Assembly (NCBI GenBank): GCA_947683625.1
Contig: CANTUR010000069.1
Location: forward strand, 2,170,001 to 2,234,000
Origin: Mallotus nudiflorus
Taxonomy: Eukaryota; Streptophyta; Magnoliopsida; Malpighiales; Euphorbiaceae
DNA length: 64,000 nt
Direction of reading: 5' to 3'
Numbering within the stretch: position 1 is the first letter of the stretch; every line of letters starts with the position of its first letter. Below are positions 1 to 9,801 of this stretch, piece after piece. The position numbers and the translations under genes were made by a program. Below the pieces are notes generated by a model. That model was not told the DNA's origin and searched no databases. It saw only the letters and a list, made by a program, of their open reading frames with translations.

Positions 1-235
1 TATGAGGGTGCTTCTAAGCAATGTGAGGGTGCTTCTAAGTAGTGTGAGAGTGTTCCTAAGCAATGTGAAGGTGCTTCTAAGCAGTGTGAGAGTGCTCTTA
101 GCAATGTGAATGCTCCAAAGCAATGTTAAGTTACTTCTAAGTAATGAGAATGCTCCTAAGCAATATGTATAAGTGCTTTTAAGCAGTCTGAGAGTGCTCC
201 TAAGCAATATGGGTGCTTCTAAGCAATGAATAAGG
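1..235. repeat. tandem array of ~21-bp monomers in the 3' region of Tat element A
   Basis: About eleven units of 19-23 bp share the core GTGCTTCTAAGCAATGTGAG with substitutions and small indels. In element A (minus strand) the array lies beyond the antisense PMD gene, where Tat-lineage Gypsy elements are known to carry variable satellite-like arrays before the polypurine tract and 3' LTR. The window begins inside it, so its full length is unknown. Element B has an array at the equivalent place with an unrelated 40-bp monomer. Confidence 0.85.
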
Positions 236-340
236 TAGTGATGATACAATAATGATGTAGTGATAATGTAGCAATAATACAATGATAATGTAGTAATGAT
301 ACAATAATGATGCAGTGATGATGCAGTAATGATGTGGTGA
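232..340. repeat. TGATG/TAATG-type short repeat array
   Basis: Irregular trinucleotide-like units (AATGATGTAG, GATACAATA, GATGCAG) repeat across about 110 bp. The same type of array, in reverse complement, is at 26,399-26,480 in element B. It lies between the satellite array and the PMD gene promoter in both elements, so it is an ancestral part of the family. Confidence 0.75.
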
Positions 341-599
341 TTTGTCATGTTGAGGATGTTATTTTGGGTTATTTGGAGTAAGATATCCTTATAATGAATT
401 TTCCTTGCTCTTTTTCTTTTATAGGATGTTGAGTTTACTAAAGAAAGTAGTGCATGTGCAGTGTCTTTAGATTGATGGAGTCCACATCAATGTACTTTTA
501 TGTGAGTTTAGTTCATAACTTATGCTTAAATGGAACTTTAGGAATGTAGAAGTAAGTGTGCAAAGTCTCAAAGTGTGCGTAAAACTATAGAAATATGTG

Positions 600-720
600 T
601 GACTGCGCATGGGGGGTGCATGATCACATGCTTGTGCACATGGTCACGCGCTTCCCCCCTCTGGGCTTATTTAAAAAACTCTTTTTAAAGGTTTTAGGAG
701 GCTTTATTTTGACTTCTTTG
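600..720 (+). promoter_or_regulatory. probable promoter of the antisense PMD gene in element A
   Basis: About 90-210 bp upstream of the ATG at 810 are two close copies of a GCATGRYCACRYGC-like motif (gcatgatcacatgc at 618, acatggtcacgcgc at 638). A TATA-like run (cttatttaaaa) follows near 667. Similar motifs occur upstream of the element B copy (26,065-26,130) and in the U3 part of the 27,294-29,269 LTR. Promoter activity is inferred from this layout only. Confidence 0.4.
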
Positions 721-809
721 AGTGTTTTCTAACTTTTCTTGACCCTTTTGGTGTTTCGGGTGCTTTCTACTCTATTTTGCTTATGTACTTCCATTTTCTT
801 CTACGTAAA

Positions 810-3426
810 ATGGAATTCCCCAACATTCCTGAGAGTCTAGAGGAAATTTTTATTTATGTTGATGTTGATTTTAAGGGTGACTTTACAGAGGCTATTAGAG
901 CTGGGACGTCCACAGCAAGGACTAGCACATTTTGTGCTCAGAGTTCTCAGTCATCTAAGCTTTCTTAAGGAGATCTAATCCCCATTGTTCATAGCTTGGA
1001 GACTCATGCTTGGGTGTGTCATTGCCATGAGGTAGGCATCTATTTGCCCTTACTTTCTAAAGCTTATTCATCGACTGTTTTGCTTTTTATATTGTTGGAT
1101 GAAGTTATTGTAGCTATAGATCTATAGCTTTTACTATAACTATCTGTCTAGCTTTATTATAGATGCTAATGTTGATAGCTCTTTCTTTATTTTCTTTTTA
1201 TGATTATCTAGTTGTCTTGATGCTTTTCTTTTGATCCTTTATTGTTTAGAACCTATTAAGTGACAGAGAAAGAGGTGTGTTAGTATTTAACAGCTACGCA
1301 AATTTTTGATAGCATACCTATTGTTTATAGCCCTATAGGTATGTCATTGTGTTGCTTAGTAGTTTCAACAAGGTGGTTAGAATGTACTATCAGGGTCTCT
1401 AGATGTATGTGAAGCAAATGATTACTAGGAAGGGCTTTGATAGGTGATTGCTACATTGTCTTATGACTCGTATACGTCGAGTCAAATTATTATGTATGCA
1501 TTGATAGAGCAATGGATGGACATGATGTATACTTTCCATTTGCTTGTCGAGAAGATGACTATTACTCCTTTGGACTTTGCCACTATCATAGGCTTAAGCT
1601 TTTCTGGAGAGCCCATTCCTTTTAGTGATAAGGAGTGTTCCACTGCTATAGAGAGGAGACGTCTCACAAGGGATTTGTTTGGGGTCGTCACTCCTATAAA
1701 GTATGGTTGCCCGTATTTTTCTCGATACACTGATTTTGTTTCTTCCATGCGAGCTTTATATGATGATGTTCTTGTCTTAACAGAGCAGCTAGCCCGCTGC
1801 TTTTTATTTTATTTACTAAGTATTGTTATCTTCACAAACCCTTTGGGTATGAGTGATCTATGATTATTGCCTGTCTTGAGAGACCTGGATGGCTTGTTGA
1901 GGTATCGTTAGGGCACTGCTACCTTTGCTCATATGTACTTGAGGCTTGACGTAGCATGCCAATGTGGCTCAAGGATCTGCAGATGCATGTTCATGCTAGA
2001 CATAAGTAGGAGTTCTATTGTTTATTCTTTTTCTTTTGGTTTGTTATTTTTGATTCTCTAATTTTGACAGATCTAGGCATGAGTGCGGGATTCTACCCCA
2101 TCAATTCATCAAGCATTTCCAAGAGGATGGCTTCCCCCATTATTCTAGTTGGATTAGGAAGACTACTGATTTGATTAAGGATTTCACGGTAGCTCGAGAC
2201 CATATGAAGAAGTTGTCCCCTGATCAGGTATGTCTAATTCCTATTGTGTTAGTTATTCCTTTCTTAGGGGTTTTTTGTTCATTGTTGCCCTTTGAGAAAA
2301 TCTTTTTTCGGTGGTGGGTGGTGAGATCTCACTAGACAGCAAAGATGGTGGCTACATGGCAGCTGATAGAGAGACGAGTGTTGCTTTTTAGCCTCATCGG
2401 CAAGGTGTGGTATTTAGGCGAGCAAGTCCATCATTGGTGGGATGGCCCATACATTAGGAGAGTTCCTGTCCCTCCCCCTAGTGACATGTTTTGAGGTCAT
2501 AAGCTCTACGGCAATGATCTTGCTATTGTTATGTTAGGATTCCCCTCCGAGAGACTCTTAGTGAGTAAGGGTTTGCCTTATTCTAATGTATTGATCCCTC
2601 AACTGATTAATGATGTAGCTACCAGGACCTTTCCTTGACCTCCACCTTCTTAAGTAGATGCATCTCTTCCCTCGAGTTTGAGAGCTAGGCCATCTCGCAG
2701 GTCATTGAGCATGTAAGTTGATCTGGTAAGCTTTTATTCCTATTTTGGTGCAAGCATATAGCAAACTTTATTAGTAATCAACCGTAATTGACATGAGTTA
2801 TGAAAACTTATCTCCAGTGATGCTGAAGGAAATCTGGATCTCACTTTGAGGATGATGAGGGCATGCTCTGTACTAAGGCGACTGCTCATGCCAATGGTGT
2901 GGCTTCCAGTAGCACTATCTTTGGGGATTTAATTGTTCAACCATATTTGTCTTTGTTTAGGACTGATATCCTTAGTAGAGTAGTGAGATTCAATTTGCCT
3001 AGACTTGGCTTTCCTCAATTGGGTGTTGCTCCTACTGATGCTACCCATGTTCATGTTCTTTTCTTATTTTTGTATGTGTTTCATTTATTTAGTGAGTGGT
3101 GGTTGACTTGTTTGCTTGCTTTTGCAGATTCCTGTCTCCTTTAGCTAGTACTAGTATACTATTACAGGAAGTACGCAGTAGTGCTTTTGGAGTTTGCTAC
3201 CACTCAAAGGGTATGCCTTCTTTATTGTACCTATTTATTTTATGCACATGTTTATGTATGAGTGTATGATATGCAATATGTAATGTAGGTTAAGCATCAT
3301 CTTACTAGTTATGAATAGGAGCAGAAGCGTGTAGCTTATCACGACCACATCAATGAGCTGAAGTCACGGCTATCATCCTTTGCCACGAACGATGATGAGT
3401 TAGGATTAAATGAGGGGGATGCTTGA
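810..3426 (+). pseudogene. antisense plant mobile domain (PMD) gene of Tat element A, decayed, intron-containing
   Basis: The first exon starts MEFPNIPESLEEIF at 810 and runs to a GT donor near 1,032. The PMD core spans about 1,420-2,000: ALIEQW, TFHLLV, TITPLDFATIIGL, then a LPVLRDLDGLLRY segment and a W/G-rich helix typical of the MAIN/PMD family. Further exons lie near 2,071-2,227, 2,305-2,640, 2,860-3,050 and 3,127-3,426; the last encodes a charged, probably helical tail (EQKRVAYHDHINELKSRL). Introns keep GT/AG ends at most joints. Stops at 966-968, about 1,861 and about 2,493 show it is dead. It lies on the opposite strand to gag and pol of its element, converging on pol, whose stop is at 4,171. 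PMD proteins are known in plant genomes as host genes and transposon-borne copies; the molecular function is not established here. A second copy is in element B. Confidence 0.82.
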
Positions 3427-4170
3427 GCAGGATTATTGCTTGCTTTTGATGGCAGCCACGACCAATGTAGTTGTTTTAGAAGCTAGGTGTAGGACTTTTG
3501 GCTTGTGGTTTGCTTTGTTATATCATTTTCCTAAGGTTATAGACTTTGGGTGTTGTATCTAGGCATTTTTCCTACATGTTGTTTGATGTTTGTATGATGA
3601 TGACTATATATGGTTCCTGGCATACATCATTGATGATGATGTTTGCCTTTTTTTCTCTTTTTTGCCTAAAGCGTCTCCTTTTGGAGCTTTTGGCACTTAG
3701 GTGGGTTTTCTTATTCTTCCTTTTTTGCCTAGGGTGTCTCTTTTTAGAGCTTTTCACACTTAGCTAGGCTTTTTTTTCTATACAATAGTGGCTAATTTCA
3801 AGGAGTGAGCTTATAAAAGATGGTAAGAACCATGGTCATATAATGAAAGAAGATGCATAGCATGTTTGATGTAATTCATTATGATAAAATGTGTTGCACT
3901 TTTCAAAGACATTTTGCATAAATTAGCAATCAATCTCATTTCATTGTAATCATTTAAGAAAAGTATAGGCGCATTCATACAAATTTTGATTTTGAGGTTA
4001 CCCTTGCCCTTAACTAGCCTTCTCAGGTTTTCTAGTTAAGTATTTTCTCTCTTTCCCTAATTTTTTCCTGAGCTACCATTTTTAGGTTTTCAACTCAACA
4101 GGAAGTCCCTAACTTTTACCCGAGCTACCATTTTTAGGTTTTCAACTCAGCGGGATGATTTTTTTATGCC
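3427..4170. other. spacer between PMD gene and pol of element A, with two short tandem duplications
   Basis: No gene is visible. Two direct repeats stand out: a ~63-bp unit at 3,664-3,726 repeated at 3,727-3,785 (GCCT..GTCTC..GGAGCTTTT), and a ~66-bp unit around 4,075-4,160 (GAGCTACCATTTTTAGG twice). The short ORFs here on both strands only translate these repeats. The pol and PMD reading frames converge on this spacer. Confidence 0.6.
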
Positions 4171-6234
4171 TTAGACATAGTATTTCTTCAAGCGATCTGT
4201 ATTGATAGTTTTGATGAATTCATTGCCTTCAGAATCAATCATCTTGACTTCTCCTTTTGATAGGACATGTTTGACCAGTTATGGGCCTTCCCAGTTCAGT
4301 CTGAATTTCCCTCTAGGGTTCAGAACATTCTGTCTTATTTGCTTTAGCAACCAGTCTCCTGCTTTCAAACTCTTATGCTTTACTTTTCTATTGAAGGACT
4401 TGTGTAGTCGAGCTTAATATAGTTGTGTGCGGTATAGAGCCTTGAGCCTTTGGCTGTCTAAGAGAGTAAGAGTGTCATGTCTCTGTTGAGCCCACTATAT
4501 TTCTAGTAATTCAAATTCGATTGCTACACAAAGAGACTTGATCTCTATTTCAATTGGAAGGACTGCTTCTAATCCATACACTAATGAAAATTGAGTTGCT
4601 CCTATTGAAGTTTTGACTGTTACTCAGTACCCCCATAAGGCATATGGCAATTTGTCTGCCTAGTCTCGGTAAGTCTATGTCATCTTTGACAAGATCTTTT
4701 TGATGTTCTTGTTTGCAGCTTTGACGAGCCCATTCACTTGCAAATTCGATTGCTAGCCAAAGAGATTTGATCTCTATTTCAATTGGAAGGACTGCTTCTA
4801 ATCCATACACTAATGAAAAATGAGTTGCTCTTGTTGAAGTTTTAACTGTTACTCAGTGCCCCCATAAGGCATATGGCAATTTGTCTGCCTAGTCTCGATA
4901 AGTCTATGTCATCTTTGACAAGATCTTTTTGATGTTCTTGTTTGCAGCTTCGATGGCCCCATTCGCTTGTGGTCGGTAAGGAGAAGATTTATGATGTTCC
5001 ACCTTATAACTCCTCAATAGCTTTCTAACTTCCTCTTGGAATTGGACATTGTTGTCAAAGATGATGTGATGGGGGATCCCATATTGATAGAACAGGTTTC
5101 TTTTGATGAACTTAGCCACTTTCTTAGCTTATATCCTTGCAAATGATTATACTCTAACCTATTTTGTAAAGTAGTCCACTACCATTGGGATGAACTTGTG
5201 TCCATTTGAGGTTATTATGTGGATTTCCCTAATTATGTCTAGCCCCCATATTGAGAAGGGTCATGGAGAGGAGATGTGATGTAGTTCTATTAGGAGAAGG
5301 TAGCTGACATTCCCATTGATCTGACACTTATGGCATTTCTTTACAAATTTGATGCAGTATTCCATCATTGTCATCCAAAAGAACCCTTGTCTAATTAGCT
5401 TCTTAGCCAAGATTGATCCATTCATGTGTGGACCACAAACACCCTCGTGTACTTCTTCTATTGCTCTTGCAACTTCAGTTTCCTCTAGACATTGGAGTTG
5501 TAAACCATTTGAGATTCTTTTGTATAATACACCATGGTGCAATATGAATTTTGATGCTAGTCATTGAATGACTACTTTGTCTCTTTCATTTTCTCGATCA
5601 GGATAGGCTCATTCCTTCAGATAACTCTAAATGTCATAGAGCCATAGCTTTTTAGCTACTTCTGTCTTCGCTATTCTACAGTCTTTATGATAAGGTTGTC
5701 CTAATCTGAGTAGAATCAGAGGCTTCATGGGCAATTTGGATGGTCCTTCCCATACTGATGCTAGGGAAGTAAGTGCATCTGCCATCTGATTGTGGTTCCT
5801 AGGGACACGAATGAATTTGCATTTTTAGAAGGACATGGTGAGTAGCCTTAAGTGGGCATCTTTATGCTTCTTAGAGGCCACGAGTAGGTCCTAGATACTA
5901 ACTTGTGCTTGAGTTTTCTTAAGCTATTTGAGGATAGTGTCTTCCTCTTTGACTGGAGTTTGATCTCTTGCTACTTCTTTTTCCTTAGAGGATTCCTTCT
6001 CTTTCTAAAGAGGTTGATATACTTTCCTATTGTGAGTTACATGATTAACTGTTGTAAGGGCTTCTCAACTGCTTGCTTATCTACTTTTATACTGTTGTTC
6101 TAGTCCCAGACAATGATTTTAGGATCATCAGAGTCATACCATATGTTTATCCATATGATTTGTAGGTTCTGAAATTGAATAGCAATAATAATCCCATCTT
6201 GATTGTCAAATTTTTCTCCCCATCCTGAGGGTAC
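4171..6234 (-). pseudogene. Tat-type Gypsy pol remnant (end of RNase H, integrase), element A
   Basis: On the minus strand the reading enters from the Copia insertion at 6,234. It passes a protease-side segment (LKKTQAQVSI, ASKKHKDA), then jumps directly into the end of RNase H (VPRNHNQMADALTSLAS, near 5,770-5,830) and the integrase linker. The integrase HHCC finger is at 5,261-5,542 (H..GVCGPHMNG, CHKCQ), the core at 4,904-5,119 (IIFDNN, SSPYRPQANGAIE), and the tail ends with TDRLKKYYV and a stop at 4,171-4,173. Reverse transcriptase is absent, so the polyprotein could not have worked. Several in-frame stops and the 229-bp duplication at 4,512-4,969 break it further. Lineage assignment to Tat rests on gag, the primer-binding site, the antisense ORF and the integrase context. 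Confidence 0.82.
4512..4969. repeat. 229-bp direct tandem duplication inside integrase
   Basis: The unit 4,512-4,740 (starting CAAATTCGATTGCTA) is repeated at 4,741-4,969 with few differences. It duplicates part of the integrase core and linker on the minus strand. It is probably a post-insertion slippage or unequal-exchange event, because pol of this type does not normally contain it. Confidence 0.88.
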
Positions 6235-7784
6235 TATTAGTGATATGCACTAGGTCAATCATTTGCGATTATGTATTGACTTTCTTATTTTATTAATAAA
6301 GAGGTATTTCATTATCATTTGATTTTATGATAATTATATGAATGGTTAATTCTTACTACGGCCATCAAGTATGTGACTTGATAGTAAAACCCTTAAATTA
6401 AAATACGAGTTCTATTCTAGTTATCCCTAGCCATTTATTCATTATATATAAATATTAAAGTATTATGGCTAGTATGAAGTTGACTGATGGTTATGTTTTA
6501 CTAATCATGAATATGAGATATTAAGTCAACTCATAGGTACATGATGAGAGATCATGTACTGGATTGACCCACTATGAATATACTACATAGATTATTGTCA
6601 TAAGTATTTCTCATCACAGTAATTTTATTTTGGTCCTTTGACCTTGAAATCATCATGGATTTCTACATAGCTATCTTATGTTTTGACACATTCTAACATT
6701 GTCTTTAACCGGATGATTAAATAGGATGTTGTTGGATATGAAATTAGTTATGTGAGGAATGTGAGTGATTTAGAAGGGATTTATCCCTCATTAATATGAG
6801 AAAGATATCTAAGGGCCCCTTGATTAGATAGACTGAAGGAAAATGCATGGCCATGCTGACATGATTTGATGAAGAGTTATCATTTTCAGTCTACTTGGAA
6901 TCAAGTCATAATATTGAACTATATAAGGATGACATTCTATGTCTTACGTTCAATTAGGATATCATGAGATAAATGGACAATAAAATTCACTGTAATTAGG
7001 TTATGTCGGATTATTGACTTCACATGACTTGGGTAGTCATAATATCTTGCTAGAGGCCACTTATGACTTGTAGGCCTAAATAGAGATTTAGGCCCACTGC
7101 CAATGTTATGTGAACCTACAGGGTCACACACTTAGAATAAGCCCAAAAATGAATTTGGGTTTAATGAGCCCAAATATAAACTCTGTGGAAATAAATAATT
7201 AAAGTTATTTATTTATTTATATATTTGTTTATTTTGTTTAAGATAAATGTTATTTTAAATAAATAAATAAGATATTATTTCTAATTTGTGTTTAAACAAA
7301 ATCAAAATATAATAAATGGAAGTTACCAAAAGGTCATTGGTAGGTGAAACCCTAATTTGGAGTCTATAAATATGTTATATTCTCTAGGGTTTAACATACT
7401 TGTTTTTCCTACCTCCAAATTCATTTTCTTTCTTTTTAGAAAACAAAGACAGAGTTTTTCTTTTGTTCTTGATTTGTGAGACAATCAAGGAGGTTGATAG
7501 CACACACTCTAATTCATTTTGTGAAGGGTTGTTTGTGTGGATACCTATAGAGGACGCATCCTTTTTGAGACATCTAGATCCGAACAACCAAAGCAAAAGG
7601 CTTGAGGTAAGGTGTCACCAGTGTGAACCTCCTCTCATCCTTCTAGAAAATCTTTCCTCCTCTGCATATTGGTGAGATTCTTGAAACCCTAGATTTAATC
7701 AAGTAGTCAAATTACATGGATCTATGTTTGGGAATGTGATAAATTTTTAATTTTTCTGCTGTGTTTGTATCACGAAACCCAACA
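6235..7784 (+). repeat. 5' LTR of Copia element C
   Basis: It begins TATTAGTGA and ends CCCAACA. The same 1.55-kb sequence is at 13,782-15,334. The start is TATTAG rather than the usual TGTTGG-like TG in both copies. A TATA box (TATAAA, 7,365-7,370) sits about 420 bp before the end. Confidence 0.92.
7365..7371 (+). promoter_or_regulatory. TATA box of the element C 5' LTR
   Basis: GTCTATAAATATG follows CCCTAATTTGG and precedes a pyrimidine-rich region. It is conserved at 14,915-14,920 in the 3' LTR. This is the expected U3/R start for the element transcript. Confidence 0.65.
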
Positions 7785-9801
7785 ATCGTATCAGAGCCAC
7801 TTGCAATTTGATTAATTGATTATGTGTATATGTGATATATGTTAGGGTTTATGATTCATTTTGAAAAGGGTTTTCAAAATTATCAAAAGGGGTTTTGATT
7901 TGTTTTGTGAAAATTCTTAGTAATCTATTTTGAAAACAGAATTAAACATTAATTTGATTAATGTTTGTAATGGTTTAATATGATTAAATTAAAAGCAGTT
8001 TTTGATTTTATGAATTCAGAATGTTGTTTCATGAAAACGAATTTTATATGATGTTTTTATAAAAACAAATTAAGTATAATGTTTTATTAATGTGATTTAA
8101 TGAAACATAAATTCTATTTTCGAAAACCTAATCACTTAAGGATTTAAATCTGTTATGTATTCTATTTTGATTAATATGACTAATTGAAACAGCATATTTG
8201 TTTCCTATTTTAATTAGGAAAATAGTTTTCTATTTTGATCAGCAAAATCATTTTTGATTAAATCTGAAATAGAATTTTTGTGATTATGCAAATTATATGT
8301 TAAGGGCAATCTATTTAAATGTTAAACAGATTATGCATAATGGATCTGTTTTATATAGATTCGTTCACGCTATAATTTTGATTACATAAATTAGGGTTTT
8401 CTTAATGGATGCATCTATTTAAAAAATTATTATTTTGATTTATTTTGAATGGATTTTTCAAACTGTAAGATGTTTACAGAAAGTGATTTTTTTAGGCAAC
8501 AGTTGATTCGGTAATATGATTATGAAAATTGGTTAGTTGCTTCCTTGACGCAAATTAGGGTTTTAAGGTGGTTGTTTTAATTAAGCATGTTTGTCTATTT
8601 TTGAACAAATTGATTTTATAGTAATTTGATTATGAAAATTCATTAATGTTTAGAAATTTGAAAGGCAATTCACCGAAGAGCTAAGGTAAAGTGTTTCGAA
8701 GAGCAAGACCAACATCAGGGGTGCTGCCCCTTGGAACCCCACCAGGGGCGCTGCCCTAGGACCCTGCAAGGCGCGCTGCCCCTTGACCCCGAAAGAATTG
8801 TCACAGTATTTTATTTTTAACATAATTATTGGATTTAATAACTAAATAGATTATTATGTTATACATGTTTGTTGTTTTATGCATGGTGCATAGCATAGCC
8901 CTTAGACTAATGTGATTGGATTTTATTTTTATGGGTTAAAATTTTAAATACAGCCTGCGAGTCATTTTTGTTTTATTGTATTTATTTTATTAGAATAGTG
9001 TAGAATAAATTACAATAATTTTTGTAAATCAAGACCCATGGTGCAATTCAAGTTGGAGGCCCAGGATGGAGATCCAAGGTGGGAACCAAAGAAGGAGATC
9101 TATGGTAGAAGACGGAGATCCAAGTTGGAGGCTCAATTTGTAATTGTAATATTACCTAGGTTTGACCTTTGATCTTCATATTGGCTTGTGAAGATCAACT
9201 TACATTAGGGCCATGCTATGTCATATTTATTTTTGTTGTTATGTATGTGATGCCATGTGTGATGCCATGTGATGCCATATGATGCCATGCAATACAACAT
9301 AACAATAACTAAATAAGATTAAATAAAGATGAAATATTAAGTCATTATAATGCCTTCTATAAGTTCAACACTTGTCAAGCCTTAGATTATTATATATGAG
9401 CCTACCAAAGCAGGGTGTATAAATTTATCCGAGGAAGGCAAGTTGGATAATGGTGCTATCTAAACATTTGATATGGTTTGACTTAACTAGGTTATCAAAA
9501 TCGTTTTGGACCTAGGGCATTAGATGGGATTTTTAGCCATGACATGTGATGTCAAATCCTATATCATCCAAGAGTTACATGAGATGTAATTGATAAGAGT
9601 TGTCTACCTAAATAACCATATTTTAGGTGATGAGCCAAAGCTCACTTAGAGTATGGTGAAATATGGATCTTAGCCCACTAAAATTTGTAAAATTAACTTA
9701 GAGGGTTATTAATTTGAGTAAATTTAGTGGGAATTTTTTATTATGCCTTATACATATTTAATAAAATACTGAATGAACTTTGCATATATTTATTGTAGAT
9801 A
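7785..9801 (+). other. 2-kb untranslated leader of element C with two repeat blocks
   Basis: No coding region is seen. Around 8,712-8,798 three GC-rich units of 25-27 bp (AGGGGTGCTGCCCCTTGGA and variants) stand out from AT-rich surroundings. Around 9,040-9,135 purine-rich units (GGAGATCCAAG, GGAGGCCCA) repeat several times. The rest is AT-rich and unremarkable. Confidence 0.7.
7787..7800 (+). other. primer-binding site of element C
   Basis: CGTATCAGAGCCAC starts two bases after the LTR end. It carries TATCAGAGC, the core of the TGGTATCAGAGC site complementary to initiator tRNA-Met used by most plant Copia elements. Confidence 0.75.

Noticed and set aside
1..340. Tandem repeats as a CRISPR array
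   Set aside because: Units are contiguous and divergent with no spacers, and the DNA is plant nuclear.
1482..1748. Minus-strand ORF opposite the PMD core, also open at 24,970-25,185 in element B
   Set aside because: It is the reverse complement of PMD exons; its conservation follows from the PMD sequence.
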